The notes under the pieces were generated by a model. That model was not told where the DNA came from and did not search any database. It worked only from the letters and a program-made list of their open reading frames with translations. DNA of 64,000 nucleotides, from positions 1,171,001 to 1,235,000 of the forward strand of contig CANUEZ040000031.1 in assembly GCA_948099385.1 (NCBI GenBank), given 5' to 3'. This stretch comes from Fasciola hepatica (Eukaryota; Platyhelminthes; Trematoda; Plagiorchiida; Fasciolidae). The translations under genes were made by a program, and so were the position numbers. This document shows, in pieces, positions 51,401 to 64,000 of the stretch (position 1 is its first letter; each line of letters begins with the position of its first letter).

Positions 51401-54400
51401 AGCACATCAGTGGCACAATCAAACCTTTTGTCAGAATTATCCGTTCGAGTCAGCACATCACTTCTGTCATTTTATTACTGGCACTATTTTTAAATTATCA
51501 TGGGTACCTTTAGGAATATACAACTTGTATCTTATACCTATGGGATAACTTCCTATTCTGTGACTGAAGCTAACATTTCCCGATACCTAGAAAGCTTCAT
51601 AGTTTACTTTTTGTATCTTTACGGTGTTGCGTTACAGTTTCATTTGGCTCCTCGCTGAGTGGGCCGTTTACGACTGTACTGTCCCGAAATACCGGATGAA
51701 CGTCTGTAGTGGTTTTTTGGTTGAACTACTGGCTCTAAGTCGTTTGCTCTATATATTTATAGGTATTAAACTAAATGGAACCACTGAATTACGATGAACA
51801 CGGTTATCCAGTTGGAAGTTGTTCTGCTGCCTGTAGCCTTGTACAGTCCATGTTGCCCGTAAAGCTAGTGAGAATGATTGTCGGCTAGATTGACAAACCA
51901 GGTAATCGGGATAGTTGCCCCGATAGACTGAGATTATCTGAGGGCAGAAGGTTCTTCGCATTAGATTTGATGGGATGGTTAAAAATGTGGTGACACATAA
52001 AAGTTCCATATGGAAGAATCCTTAGTAGGAAATGGCAGTAGGGCACATACATAGATAATACTGAGCATATTGAGGAAGAAGCGAACAACTATATCCCATG
52101 AAAATACAAAGCGAATTTAAAAGGCAAAGTTGTATGTTGATGGAATAATTTTTCAAGTAAAATCTCCTCCATTATTACTTTTGCCATCCAAGATGGATCA
52201 GATTTTGAGAGCTGTTTAAAAGCCTCGACTTGTGAACGGTCAACCCCTTACCCTGACGGTCATTAAACTGACGTCCTACATACTCCATATTCACCCCATC
52301 AATGGCTTTCAATTATTTTGTTTTCCTTACCAATGTCGTTGTTTTCTTATTATTAGATTGCAAATTTAGGATAATCATACTACTCTGCACCTAACTGAGT
52401 CAGCCGACGCAATCAACTGCAGATTCATACAAATTACCATGTTAGAGAGTCAAATATTTATTTATTGCCCACCTACGGGAACGCTAGTGCAGGTCTCGTC
52501 CTAGCTCTATCTGAAGTGAGTGTTTTACAAATTGCATTGCAAAGGCTTCACACTCTATTTCCAGGTTAGACAAGTTAGTGAAACACTCGGTCGTCCTCGC
52601 TTCACTGCACATTTTTGCCCCACAATAAGTAGATGATAGAAGCACATCAACTTCGGACAAAGTCTAGGAAAGAACCTCAATTTTCTGGCGTGAGTACCCA
52701 CAAATTCTTCCAGTTTTGATGACACGATAATGAGGCACACATCTTTTTCAGTACTTTCAGCATTTCAGAAATATTAGGCTGTTGTATTTTTGAAAGGGGT
52801 TCCCTTTTTGGAACGAAGGATCCGGGAGTTCGTAGAGAAATGATCTCAAACAATACAATTCAGATGCACTTGGTGTTCGTTGAGTCACTTAGTTTTTTCA
52901 TCACAGTGCATGGAATTATTCCTCAAGAGGATGCAAACAATATTAAAAACCTAGTGTTTGCGCTGAAGGCTGTCAAAATACGAGGTTTTGCGCAGTATCC
53001 AAATTGTGATTAAGTGTGCAAAATTCAGCAGAACCAATAAGTCATCAGTATTTTCACTCTAGTATTCTATGTGGCGGAAAAATCCTGATAGTTCTCAGAG
53101 TTCACAGTCCTTCAGTTCACCAAAGACTAATAACGTCTTTGTGCTTCCTCCAGGATAGATGATACATTTGGGAGTAATTATATCAAAATGCTTTTGAGTT
53201 GTGATTATTGTTCAGTGACAGTTGTATTCTTGAGCATTATTTGCTTACCAATAAATTCACAATGCTGTGGGAATTAGCCGTTGTACAAAGTGATCATATT
53301 CATTACAAGAAATTCGTTTATGAATAACTTTATACAAAAGGTAGTTTACATGTTGGTCAAAATATAACGATTATCTACCAATCAACCGCCTTTGGAATTT
53401 CTCGAAGCGGCCTAGCAGCTCAAGTAATAAAGCATATGGGGTAAAATATCGTGGGTTGCTTTTAGCAGTTATTGATTTTTCTCCATGTTATCACTTCACC
53501 AGAGAACTTCATTTTAAATCCAAATGCTTATGCAGCCTTTGATTGAATGAGTTTAGTTAACCACATTTGTAAGATCATCAGGCTGAGATATGATTAACAG
53601 TAAATTATTTATTATTTGATGGATGATTAGTGCCGATCATATGAATGATTTCACAGACCTCACTTTTTGACTATCCTCGCATATTTCTGAACAAACTGCA
53701 CACACTGAATATTTTTTAGCTCGAACATTCAGGGTTGCACAGATTGTGATTTTGCTGGCTGTGATACTACGGATGGAAACCAAGAAACACATTTTATGCA
53801 CTTTTTTACAGTCAGCGGTATGTACATTATGAAAAGTTTATTATTTTTCGCAACACATTTGATTCGAAAGCCGGTCTAAACCGCCACTTGAGAAACTACC
53901 AATACTTCAAGGCACTGTCATTGAAATTGCTTGGATCATTTTATTTATTGTTCCAAATTAAAAACATACTTTGAGCATTCAAACACAACCAAAATTATTA
54001 CTACTATTTTGATGTATATCCTGCAAATGAGGGTCTGCTGCTGTACTGCTCAGATGGATTGCCTCAGCCACTTTCATGCCCCCAAGTTCACTGATGGATT
54101 CAGTAGGAAGTACTGGTAGTAAGGAATAGCTTCGTCGACTTGAGTGAAGTATCTGCATGTGTTGACAGATCAAACATTTTGTGCATTCAGTAATTCAAGC
54201 TTCCTTACAAATGGCATCAAAATCTTGTCGCATTGTTTCCCCAATCAGATTCCATCCCTGTGTGATGTGACCGAATTGTTTCCAAGCTTCCTACTTCATA
54301 ATGTGTCATCCAGGATGCTCTTGTATAATGTTTTGTTTCTGCTCATGCTATCCTCTGTGTCAAAGCGTGGTGATTGTTTCTTTATGAAGTATCTCAAAAT

Positions 54401-55860
54401 CGCATACATTTCGAAACCCGTTGACCCCGGCAGAATACGAACCCATGCATGGAAACATTGCTCTTTTTACCACCGCATTCACCTGAAAAGTCACTTGGGA
54501 TGGCTTCATATTTTTTACATAAGGATCATAGATTGCCGAATCCTTAGATATATTAACACGTGAGAGGTAAAACAAACTCAAATTAGTGCCAAGGGTGCCA
54601 TGTGCCGATGTTATTTGGAATGTAACTCTTGGAGTGCTTGACTGCAAATACACTTACCGTACCGGTGTCATATGATGTTATCCAAGCTGGGGACGTTCTC
54701 TTCAAGTATCAATCCGATAAAACTTGAATTTCCGCGAACTTGAAATCATCAATATTTTAACCGAGCATTGACCTAGATGTAACAAAATAAAGCTCAACCC
54801 GCTCGCCCATTTTATAACAACCCAACACACCACAAAGTGTGTTTTACTTCATTTCGTAAAATCCTAACCGACAACAAGGGCATCTTTCCTTTCGGCCTGA
54901 AGAAATACATATCACGGTTAGAAAATCCCCACAATCCAAATAGTGAAGTGTTGATAAAAGCTCTAGTAGATCCTGCGTCACTCCGTCATGAAGTCGATTT
55001 CTCAGCAACCCAACAATTATCACCGATGTCCTAACTTAGTTAACTAGGAAACTCGAGTAGTTTTTCCACGACAAATCCTAGTGCTTCCTGCGCACTAAAT
55101 CCAGTCGTTTCCAAACAGAGCGGGCATATGTTCATCACATGACCAATAACCTAATTTTGACGTCTGATTTTATTGATCTCTTTAGTGATATTTAAGTGGG
55201 CAATTTTCAACATTCAGGTCAACCACTGGGTAAAAATGTCGCTGTTTCGATGAAAACCAATTTCCTTTTTTGTTCAAGAAATAAATAACTCCGGGTGAAT
55301 GTCACTTTGTGCCTGTATATGTTAATGTGGGTGTGAATGTGTGGTTAAAGTGGGTGAAGCCTATGTTAGTAAGTGGATTTCGAGTGCGCAGTGGAAATAT
55401 CCACCAGTGGACTTAACCATGTAGAGGACGTGAGGCTTCGGGATTCGGATCCACGCAAACCACCTACCAAATTGTTGGAGACATCAAGTGAAATAGCTAC
55501 TTGACATGACTAGTAACAGTTGCATTCGAACTCTCTCCTTGTCTTCGTGATTTCCGCTTCTTGCGTTACTTTCGGCTATAGTTCACTTTATGCTTCTGTT
55601 CATTTTGCCCTTGGCTCGAAGATGCTTCTTGGTATCAAACAAAGCCAGAGTACAAAAATGCGAGAATATTATTTGAATAAATCTGGACTTAACAGTAACT
55701 ACTTTTTTGTATTTCTTTGAACCGCGTTCTCGTTGGCCAGCCTTTTGTACAGTCAAATAGGTTTCCACTCAGCACCTCATTGAATGGAAGGAAGAGAAAA
55801 GAACAATGATACATCGAAAATTCGTAAGATATTCAACTGATGTTCTCACTCTATTTGTGA
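45400..55860. other. Long unassigned stretch
   Basis: No gene recognised. 46440-47850 is somewhat richer in G+C and carries several overlapping open frames of 60-97 codons on both strands, possibly an unclassified repeat, but no integrase, RT or other motif could be read. 49950-51100 is purine-rich on the plus strand. Nothing else stands out. Confidence 0.4.
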
Positions 55861-55899
55861 GGAATCAGGCCAATTTTGGAACAATAGAGTACCAGTAGA

Positions 55900-57240
55900 T
55901 TGAAATGCGTCAAGTTCAAGGTATATAGTAGGGATGCGAAAAGGTGATAGTGAAAATTGAAAAGATCACTGTGTAAGGATTAAGTTCTATTGATAAGAAT
56001 TTTGTGGGCGAACTGTTAACTTGCGGCAATGTGTAGTTTGCACTACTCAGCAGACATTGCATTAATGATGATGAGTGATACATAACTGACAAAATACAGA
56101 ACTCGACGGAGAATTTCGAATCTTTCTCCTGTAGACCAGCAAGTATAACAGGGGAACATTAGTGGGGATCAGCAAAAACGTTGGCGAATCAGAATCAAGG
56201 AAGAGTCCCGATTAACGGTAAAATGTCTCAGCTTTTGTATTTGGTAGTTTGTTCACGGAGCTTGAAATATGAGATGATCACCCCAAAAACTCGTTGGTTT
56301 TGGTTCCCAAATACTTGCGAAAACCTTGTTGTTCTGTGCAAAGGACAGATAAACCACAAGTGAAACCGGTCGAAAAGAGGTGCATATGAATTCGGAGCAT
56401 CTAGAAAACTTCAAACTTAATCCTGTTTGAACAGAAAAATCATAAACATGAGACAGATAACTTCAGTTTATATTGAAATCCTTGGTTGTAGGAACAGCTT
56501 GACAAACGTCCACGTCATCTGCATGTTTGATTAAATCTGCCAGATAACTGGTTGGAAGTTCATTGATAGAGAAAGAGAATAAAAGAGGTAAAGGGACATC
56601 GCCCAAAAGCACTCTTGATTACTTCATCGACGTTTTTGATCTTGTTAAGCTTAATCATGTGCGCTGAAGTCTGGTTGCAGAATGACCATACAATCATGCA
56701 AATACGTGTGTTAGAGAACCAATAGCTTCCAGTTTACAAGGAGTGAGGACTTGGATTAGAATCAAAAAGGTGTTGAGTGGTCTAGAAATCCCCATCACAT
56801 AGATTTTGTTGATCCGTCCAATAATCCGGCTGTTTGAAGGAGTGGGTAGCTTTAGAATCAACAGTGGACCTGTTCGATTTATAGGTAGACTGTGGAGAAT
56901 CATTCGAAGATTTTGCAGAGAAATTATTACATTCTGAATTAATAAGCTCTGTAGATTTGGGACCGAATAATCTCAGACCAAACGTTATAAACGATTTGGG
57001 TAAGACATTTGAAATACCAGTTATAGGTAATGGAGTAACAGTAGCCGGTCTCAAACCGTCGGGAAAAGAGTACAAGCATAATGGCTGTTGTAAACAGCAG
57101 TAAACACGTCGGTCAGTGCAAAAGTAGCTTATCTCAAAAGTGATGATGATAGGCCATCAAGACCAATAACCCTAAGCACTTCTTTTAGAGACATTGTGAC
57201 TATTCCTAATCCATCTTAAGTGGTGAATGTAACTGGAGGG
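55900..57240 (-). mobile_element. CR1/Jockey-like LINE remnant, reverse transcriptase
   Basis: Read on the minus strand. A pre-RT region near 57130-57230 gives VLRVIGLDGL, corresponding to the usual KSPGPDGL. Fingers near 57030-57075 read ATVTPLPITG. Next come YKSNRSTVD (about 56870-56895) and a decayed motif A near 56800, where a TAG and a Thr stand where the catalytic aspartate should be. In the next frame a decayed motif B reads VLLGDVPLPLLF. An intact HADD box (motif C) follows at 56514-56525, continuing VDVCQAVPTTKD. A W-x-x-x-N-type region follows (QTGLSLKFSRC), and the end dissolves below 55.9 kb. At least two frame changes and several stops are present. It is distinct from the other two LINE remnants, keeping motif C but losing motif A. 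Confidence 0.85.
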
Positions 57241-57940
57241 TTCTTTGACGTTTGGATGAATGTGCATATATTGCTGTCAACGACCGCGGCACAGTGCCTT
57301 TGTTAGTTTTCCTTCGCACACATAAACCGAATGAAATGTCATATGAAGTTATTGTTGGGAGTGCATAAAAGATGATCAACGTAGAGCAATTCTCTTTGTT
57401 TTAGTTCTTTCTTTTGTAGGGCAGAAAATCATCTATTTTCTTTACTAACCCTGGCTTTGTATAAACATTCTTCTTGTCTTTCAACATTCCCCTTAGGAGA
57501 AGCAATAATACGGTTTTTTTTGTTTGTTAACACTTACCGAAGAATAGATGGATCATATTTATAAAAAGTTTGTCGTTGCTGCCCGGTAAGCATTCGAAGG
57601 AAAACCAGGAAGCTGTTTAGGAAAGGAACATTTTTGTTAGCGGGATGCTGTCCAGCTTCAAAAGCCCACAACTCAAACAACCATGACAAGCTCTACTGCA
57701 GTGATAGACTATTCCGTGAACAGGAATGACTGATCTACTGGACATTACACGCCTCGTTTACCAATTTATGTTTTCTTTCCGTATAATATTCCACTAGCAA
57801 ACCCTATGGGAACTTCGATCGTCAGTGCAACGGGCGAAAATCCTAACCCTGTTTTCCCTCGTTCCCCTGAGCTAGGTTCCAAGTTTCATCGAACCAGCTA
57901 CGCTGTTTAGTGTCCTCCTATGTCCGCGATATCCATTTAA
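57241..57940. other. Unassigned, possibly the degraded 5' side of the preceding LINE
   Basis: Upstream (5') of the minus-strand LINE remnant. No endonuclease motif could be read. Confidence 0.35.
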
Positions 57941-57944
57941 GCTG

Positions 57945-58045
57945 GTCAGGTTAAACTTGAAAATCCTGACAAGATTCGAACTCCTGAGCTTTGGTGTATT
58001 GCTATCTATGTGTGCCACTTTATAGAGACTCGCACTCAAGATTCC
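57945..58045 (-). repeat. Possible tRNA-derived SINE head
   Basis: On the minus strand GAGTTCGAATC (57983-57973) is a strong B box. CAGGA and TCTTG around it can form a five-pair T-arm stem with one G-U pair. A weaker A-box-like AAGTGGCACACA lies about 50 nt upstream. The acceptor ends do not pair, so this is at most an old SINE, not a tRNA gene. Confidence 0.35.
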
Positions 58046-61000
58046 AACACGGTTGTCTGATTTATGTTCCAATGTATTCCTTCCGTGACATTATATTCAT
58101 GCATTACTGTGGACCCTGAGCCTATGGTTTTCATTGTTTCTACCGTTGGTGACGTTCTCAGTGAAAGTGCTGAGATAATGGTACTTGGGGTGATCCTGGT
58201 GATAGTATTATTTTACCTTTGTTATCGTCCAAAAGTAACTGGTCGAGTGGGTGGCTTTTAGGTTTGTGTGACCGCGGATGAGACTTAAATAGCAACCAGC
58301 ACGTACAAAGATGTGATCCCAGTCCACAGGCGTAGATCAAAGTGAACGACAATCTTCAACTAATCCACGCCAGCGGTGATCAGTGACACGGAAGTATCAT
58401 ATGGAGTTAGGCTTGAAGCGCGTCTGGTAAAATGGGCTTGGTATTCCAGGAGTTACTCCTTTATGATCTGCGATCTCAAATTATTCTGGTCGGCTGTGAT
58501 CGAGCAGTGTGGGTCACCAATCAACGAGTGCACTTTCATGAATTCGAAATCTATCACCATTGATTAAACCAGGTGATGATCTTCCAGATGTCTCAGATTT
58601 GATCGTCAATGAGCTCCGATAAATTCCACTACCGTCAGTCTAGAGATGAAAATTGTCAGCTGCGCACAGCACGATTGGGTTTTGTCACTACAAAATCCAT
58701 TGTTTTCAGTGAAATCACACATAGGTTCGTTCAATTCACATCTTTCAGCTATTGTCTTCGGAATTCTATGATCCGGTTCCCGTTGTTACCTTCAGTTTCA
58801 AGTAGAATGAACGGTAGCATATGTTAAAACCCGAGAACAACTTTATCACTGGGAATCACGAAGGCGAAGACAGTCGGAGTGCAAATTCGGCATTGGTTGC
58901 GACGCTTGTACGTGTTTCCTATTGTTCTCATCTGTCTGATGGCCAGATCTTGTGGGTCCCGACTGGAAAGTCCGGTACGTCCTACGCGAGCAAGTCCACT
59001 GGTCAAGGTTTTCATACTTCTTCGTCATGTCGTAGAGTAGCCCCCTACTGCCTGCACAGAGATGTAACAAAAAATCGAAAACCAGTCACCAATAAATGTA
59101 TGAGAACGAATATGAAAAATGATGCTACGTGATAAGTGCCCACAACAAAAAAGTCAGACTAAGCAGCACCGGCGGAATACCCTGGTAAACAGTCCTAAAA
59201 TCGCGCGATTTGTTTAAGGTTTTGAGTACACCACAAGTGGTGGTCTGTTGTGAGAGAATACAAAGAGATAGACTCTGCCATATTAATCAGATTCCTATAT
59301 CAAATGAACCCCATAACATACAGAAGCGAACAATCTCTGCGCTGGCCTCCAATATCCGGTACGGCTTGCTCAGCCTCATTAATATTTTGAAACAGCAAAA
59401 CTCTTATGAGTGGCAAATGTACCCGAAGCTCATCGTTAATGCAAGGGGAACTTGTAAGTCGCACACAAATATCAGTTTTTGGAAACGTAATAACATTCAG
59501 CATCACTGCCTTTCAGAAGATTTACTGATAAAATATCCCAGAGAATAATATCAGGTGAGGTCATAATTATGTTCCGTATATCGTATATATTATTGCCCGA
59601 AACCGCTCCAGTCTTTTATACCATGAACCACAATTTGTGTTTCAATCAGGTAACAGAACTGGGTCTCCCACATGGAAGTCCAATTTACCCTAAGTCACCT
59701 ATGGCATTTTCAGTTTGGGCAACTAACTACAACGCCTTACTTTAAAAAGCACGCGGACAGGTGTTTTGATAGTCACCATTCTTTGGTGTGGGGCTGTCTA
59801 ACGGTAACACCGAAGCACGAATGAACATGCTCAATACGGAAAATAGCGCATCACTAGGATGCAGCACGTGTGGATAACACGGACTATCTTATGAAAGACA
59901 AACATTTGCACATTTCAATTTCAAACTGAATACACCTTCTCTTCTCTTTTGTCAATGTTTTTCAACCGGGTTTCATTCTCAGTTCCTCAGCTACTCTTAA
60001 GGGTCTCATAGAAATAGATTTCAGAATAGTACACAATGGACTGTGGATTATTAGGTAAGTGTTTTTATTACCTCAAATGAAGTGTATGAAAATGTGTACA
60101 AGATAAAACCGGCTGCACATGGAAAGTCTGCTTACAAATGTCATTCATTTCACAATCACCCTTATGACAGTGGTCTTTCAAAGTGTGACACTTTACCCAT
60201 CACAGTTTTCTCTCCTCAGCCCGTACCACTGAGTAATAAAAAACATAAACTACTGCTTGTATTATTAGCCCGAGTCTGCCTGAAGCCGGTCACAAGTTCC
60301 AGTTTGATTCATTTGTAAATTTGTACGAGTGCCCATTTTTGTTATTCCCACGATTCAGTGAGGTTTTCAGGGTTCATCGTTTTTAGATGAAATCCGGGCG
60401 TACCCTTCGCACACCACTGACGAATATGTTTACAAACAAGTTGAAATCGAGTTATGTGTATACTTAAAACAGATGTATTATTTTCATAGAATTAGTAAAG
60501 CCTTCTTGTGCTGGACATTGGTTGTACTCCGGCTATGAGCCATTACCGTTCACAATATTGAATTGTAGCAATTTCATGTTACTACCCTTTGATTATGGAT
60601 CGTCATCAGGAGTCACATAAATTTGGGTAGCAAATAAGCGAAAGTAATAAACGCATATAGTTAAATGTACCGCGTTATGGTGTCATTTGGTAGGTGAGCG
60701 CAAACCACGGGCAATGAGAAATGAGGGCACCGCTGATGAATCATTGGATAAGTGTTTGGAAGGTGATCAGCGGTAAAACTCCACTGAGTGCCGAAAGCAT
60801 GCACTAAGATAATTCACACAATGCATGATCCTCTTCACTCACGGTATGCATTACTCTAACCATATGTCTACATTGGAAATGGAGCCGGATTTTCTGCATC
60901 GGTGATTTTGAGGCCAAAATTCACGGATCCTCTTGTCAGGCTGTGTTCAAAACTTTTTCATTGAAATTCCTGTAACATACGTCATCAGGGAACTTCGTCG

Positions 61001-61379
61001 AAGACTGTGGGAGTTCATCTTTACATTGTTTATGTGTAAATTCATTATTTCCAATGTAGGAGTACTGCCTACATTATCTTCTGACTAATCAGAACTGAAT
61101 GATATTGACGATGGGAATTCGTCAAGGAATAAGACAAATATTTTGCACCTTCTCTACTATCGCACTTTTCATTCACTTCAAGTCAGACAAATTTAGGTGT
61201 CATGCAGATTTCACGATGATGCACATTAGTGGATCGTAATGAATACTAATTTATACCGCAATATTACTGTGAATCATTATGATGAAAGTGAGATTTTCTG
61301 TATAATTTTACCTTGTCATCAGCAACAATAATGTGACTGGGACTGGTAGAGATTGTTCAGGCTTGCCAAGGTAATTAAA
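58046..61379. other. Unassigned
   Basis: No family recognised. Open frames of 103 (58821-59132, +) and 112 codons (59210-59548, +) show no motif. A 9-bp inverted repeat with a 28-nt loop at 60729-60774 is within chance. Confidence 0.4.
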
Positions 61380-61770
61380 TCCTCTCGGGCTTCAACTCTC
61401 AGGCATAATCCTTAGGTCACCTGACCACTCTTGCACCGACAAGAAGCACACTGATGTTTCGCTCTTACCAGAGATTTGGTGGGGCAATCCTTCGCCGTAC
61501 CCAAGGTTTGAACCCGGACTTTTTCACCTCGAGGTCGTGTGCCGTGCCACCGTGACACCACAATCCCCTCCGGGTATATCTGATCCTTCAGGTTCAGTTT
61601 ATTCCGATGTCACTGTCTGACAGCGATCTGTGCCCGATAACTTCCCAGAGTGACACGGCCACCTTACTGTCACCTCCAACTGAATTCTTCCAGCCACTTC
61701 AGCTCTGCCCCACATGACTGGGTCATTGTACCCATTTAACCAGCTTCGCGTATGATGTTCTTATAAATAC
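61380..61770 (-). repeat. G+C-richer repeat block with a tRNA-like head (SINE-like)
   Basis: This block is clearly richer in G+C than its flanks. On the minus strand a B box GGTTCAAACC (61514-61505) sits in a T-arm-like stem CCGGG/CTTGG. An A-box-like TGGTGTCACGGTGG (61560-61547) lies about 40 nt upstream, close to tRNA spacing. The anticodon and acceptor stems are not well formed. Sequence 3' of the head (61380-61495) would be the SINE body. The G+C-richer sequence at 61590-61760 lies upstream of the head and may be a separate piece. No terminal repeat or A-tail was defined. Confidence 0.45.
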
Positions 61771-64000
61771 CATAACAACCTGTCAGTAGCGTATGGAACT
61801 GACAGTAAGTTGCTTGGATAAGTCTCCTTCCAACTCCACCTTAACAAAACAAACCAAATTACCACCAATCAAACATGCTACTCGCGAGTAGTTGGGAATT
61901 TTACGAAAAAGTGGTTACCAAGCGAATAAGAAATGCCTCACCTGAATCATGAGAAGCGTTCATGGACGAACTGACCATTTATAGAACAAAAAGAAGATTC
62001 TACCAAGGTTCTTATTCGGGTAGTCATCCGGATATAATAAAGTGTTCCTTATATAAGAAATCTCACTCCAAACAAAAACCTTCACGGAAGCTCGATTAAA
62101 TTGCTTGTCTTATACCAAACTCGGTGGTGAAACCCATGACGTATTCGGGGTCATGTCATTATGTGCAAACTGACACTTTATTGAGTAAAGGCACCGTTGG
62201 CTATCTTAGATGCTGAATTTGAATTTCACTTCGACAGAAAACCAGCCAGGCAGAATTGTGTTTACCTCGAACTTTTACGATATCATGAATGGAGTGCCAC
62301 GGCACAAGTGAAGTGCAACCGAACAACGTGAGATGGCTTCTTGCAATTACTTCTAAAATTTATCATAAAAAAACAAAAAAATAGTTTGAAACCCGCATAA
62401 TGTGCACTCATATTTTAGTATTGAAGGTAATTATTCAGACATATACAAAAGAATGCATGAATATCTACCCGTGAATGTCAGTGCACCTGTTAACCCTTGA
62501 GATACAGTTGGCGTGATTATACTCGACGTCCTATTTCCCCATATGATTTAGGCTTCCTATTCGAGCTTCTGAAATGTTCACGGTTGTGAAGCTTAGGTCA
62601 TACTCTTTAGTCGATTATCCAAGTCTGAATAACTAAGCTCGCTGACCACGTCCTGGGTCCACCTCCTTCAATTCACCGACCAGGAAACTTCAAATAACCA
62701 CAATCGAGTTTGCTTTGCGATGTGAGCCGTGGCTCCATCCTACTGGAAGTATGTGTGGCTACGTTTATTAGTTGCAAAGGACGACACGTATCGCGAAGTG
62801 AAATTTGGTACCGGTTGCAAACTGTGACCGAAAGAGTTTACCAGGACTAATTCAAAATGTTCTTTAAACTTAAGGTGCATTCCAAAGATAGCATGCAAAT
62901 GAAACGATCAGTGTGAGTTCCACAAAACAAACTGAGCAGATGAAATTCGACTGCATTTGATTTGCCTTGCCTTCCAGGTAAATCAACAAATTTGAAGGAC
63001 CAACGCTTGGATCTGATTTTGAACGAAAACGTCCTGTGATCTAGTTCATTGAATTCCATGGGGACCTAATTAGGATTGTATTATAATGTTAATGCCGCAG
63101 CAGCCATGGAGGTTAACCGAATTTACTATTAGTTAGGTAGTGGGGTAAATCTATCCTTTTGGCCAACTTTTTACACGAAAATATCTCGGACATGGTAAAA
63201 ATTACGTAGGGTATTTTGGTGCTAAGTATGAAATAATCGAAATACTGTGCACAAGATGAAATTGTACTCGTTTGAATATACTTGAGGTATTGTATTAACA
63301 ATCACCTTGATTGCAGAGTGCACCAGTAAGTTCCAAAATCATCATTGAAGTGCCACCTTGTTCTTCAAACTTACGGAAGTAATACACCTGTCATCCTTCG
63401 TTTTCGAAGCTTTCAACTGAGTAACGAGAAGAAAGGTTGTGGGATTTCTCAACCGCTCTTCGCAGCTAGTCATCTACAGAAACTAATGTATTGATCTCCT
63501 CGGGTTTTATTGAAAATTCAGCATTTTTGTCCTGGTCAGGTAGGTGCATAATTGATTTCAACGACCAAAATTCAGAAATAATCAGTTATAATACTCTTTT
63601 GTACATCTATATGTGCGTACTTTACGAAAACTGATTTTTCCAAAAATCACTTTCATACATCAAGAAAAAACTGCTGGGGGTTGTCACAAACAGTTTGATC
63701 TTCACCTACTTATTTTGTTGGTCTCTATCACTTGTCACGTAAGCCAGTGTTTGACTCATACGGCCCAGCCATACGAAAATACAAAAACCCATAGTTCTGT
63801 AAAGTAGATCAAGGGTCACTTGCATTCAGACTCAGCTTTGTTCCTAAACTTCCGTATCTCACTAACACCACCGACATGTTGTTTGACTAAACTATCGAAG
63901 AAACAGCCTACATCTGAATGTACTTTTTTCAATCCGGAATCAAGTCAGCAAGAGCAACGTTCCAGCAAAGCGCTCGGGTCATTTTCGCGACTCTCCTCGA
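61771..64000. other. Unassigned
   Basis: No gene, repeat family or RNA recognised to the end of the window. Open frames stay below 71 codons. Confidence 0.4.

Noticed and set aside
51207..51513. Penelope GIY-YIG endonuclease fragment
   Set aside because: The VVYTGSW string is not followed by the expected GIY-YIG residues.
60729..60774. 9-bp inverted repeat around a CTGATGA motif
   Set aside because: Chance-level, and no hammerhead core follows.
1..64000. Bacterial or phage defence system, CRISPR array or operon
   Set aside because: No direct-repeat arrays, no co-directional long genes and no ribosome-binding-site pattern; the retroelements are animal types.

Overview
The window looks like nuclear DNA of an animal with a repeat-rich, moderately A+T-rich genome. 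There are no long open frames, no operons and no bacterial signals. The 100-odd open frames of 60-175 codons are about what chance gives at this base composition. Everything recognisable as protein is decayed retroelement: three different CR1/Jockey-like non-LTR (LINE) reverse transcriptase remnants and one BEL/Pao LTR-element remnant, plus tRNA-derived SINE-like heads. This mix would suit a parasitic flatworm such as a trematode, but that placement is an inference from element style and is not proven here.

Layout. 1-2050: purine-rich plus strand, no gene recognised. 2060-3090 (-): 5'-truncated LINE remnant. 4550-6140 (+): LINE remnant with endonuclease and reverse transcriptase pieces. 6140-16900: no recognised gene, only weak exon candidates on the minus strand at 10.7-10.95 kb and 12.5-15.6 kb and a possible SINE head at 14.5 kb. 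16904-16966 (-): tRNA-like SINE head. 17690-19280 (+): BEL/Pao remnant (end of RT, RNase H, integrase). 19.3-23.5 kb: nothing recognised. 23485-31412: the main structural feature. 31.4-55.9 kb: mostly unassigned, with a (AT)31 microsatellite at 45338 and a weak two-exon candidate at 32.2-32.7 kb. 55.9-57.25 kb (-): third LINE remnant. 57.9 kb and 61.5 kb (-): further tRNA-like SINE heads. The rest is unassigned.

Main finding. A 2270-bp segment (A, 23485-25754) recurs inverted at 27455-29724 (A') with no indels; the only mismatches I found are two adjacent bases. The base after A' begins a 197-bp segment (B, 29725-29921) that is an inverted copy of 31216-31412 (B'). The simplest reading is that spacer S (25755-27454) and spacer T (29922-31215) were once contiguous, and that a 2467-bp patch was inserted between them: an inverted copy of DNA 1.7 kb upstream joined directly to an inverted copy of DNA 1.3 kb downstream. 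Joining S to T restores a 15-nt near-palindrome (7-bp arms, 1-nt centre) exactly across the insertion point. This resembles break repair by template switching that used both flanks as templates. A chimeric assembly is the main alternative.
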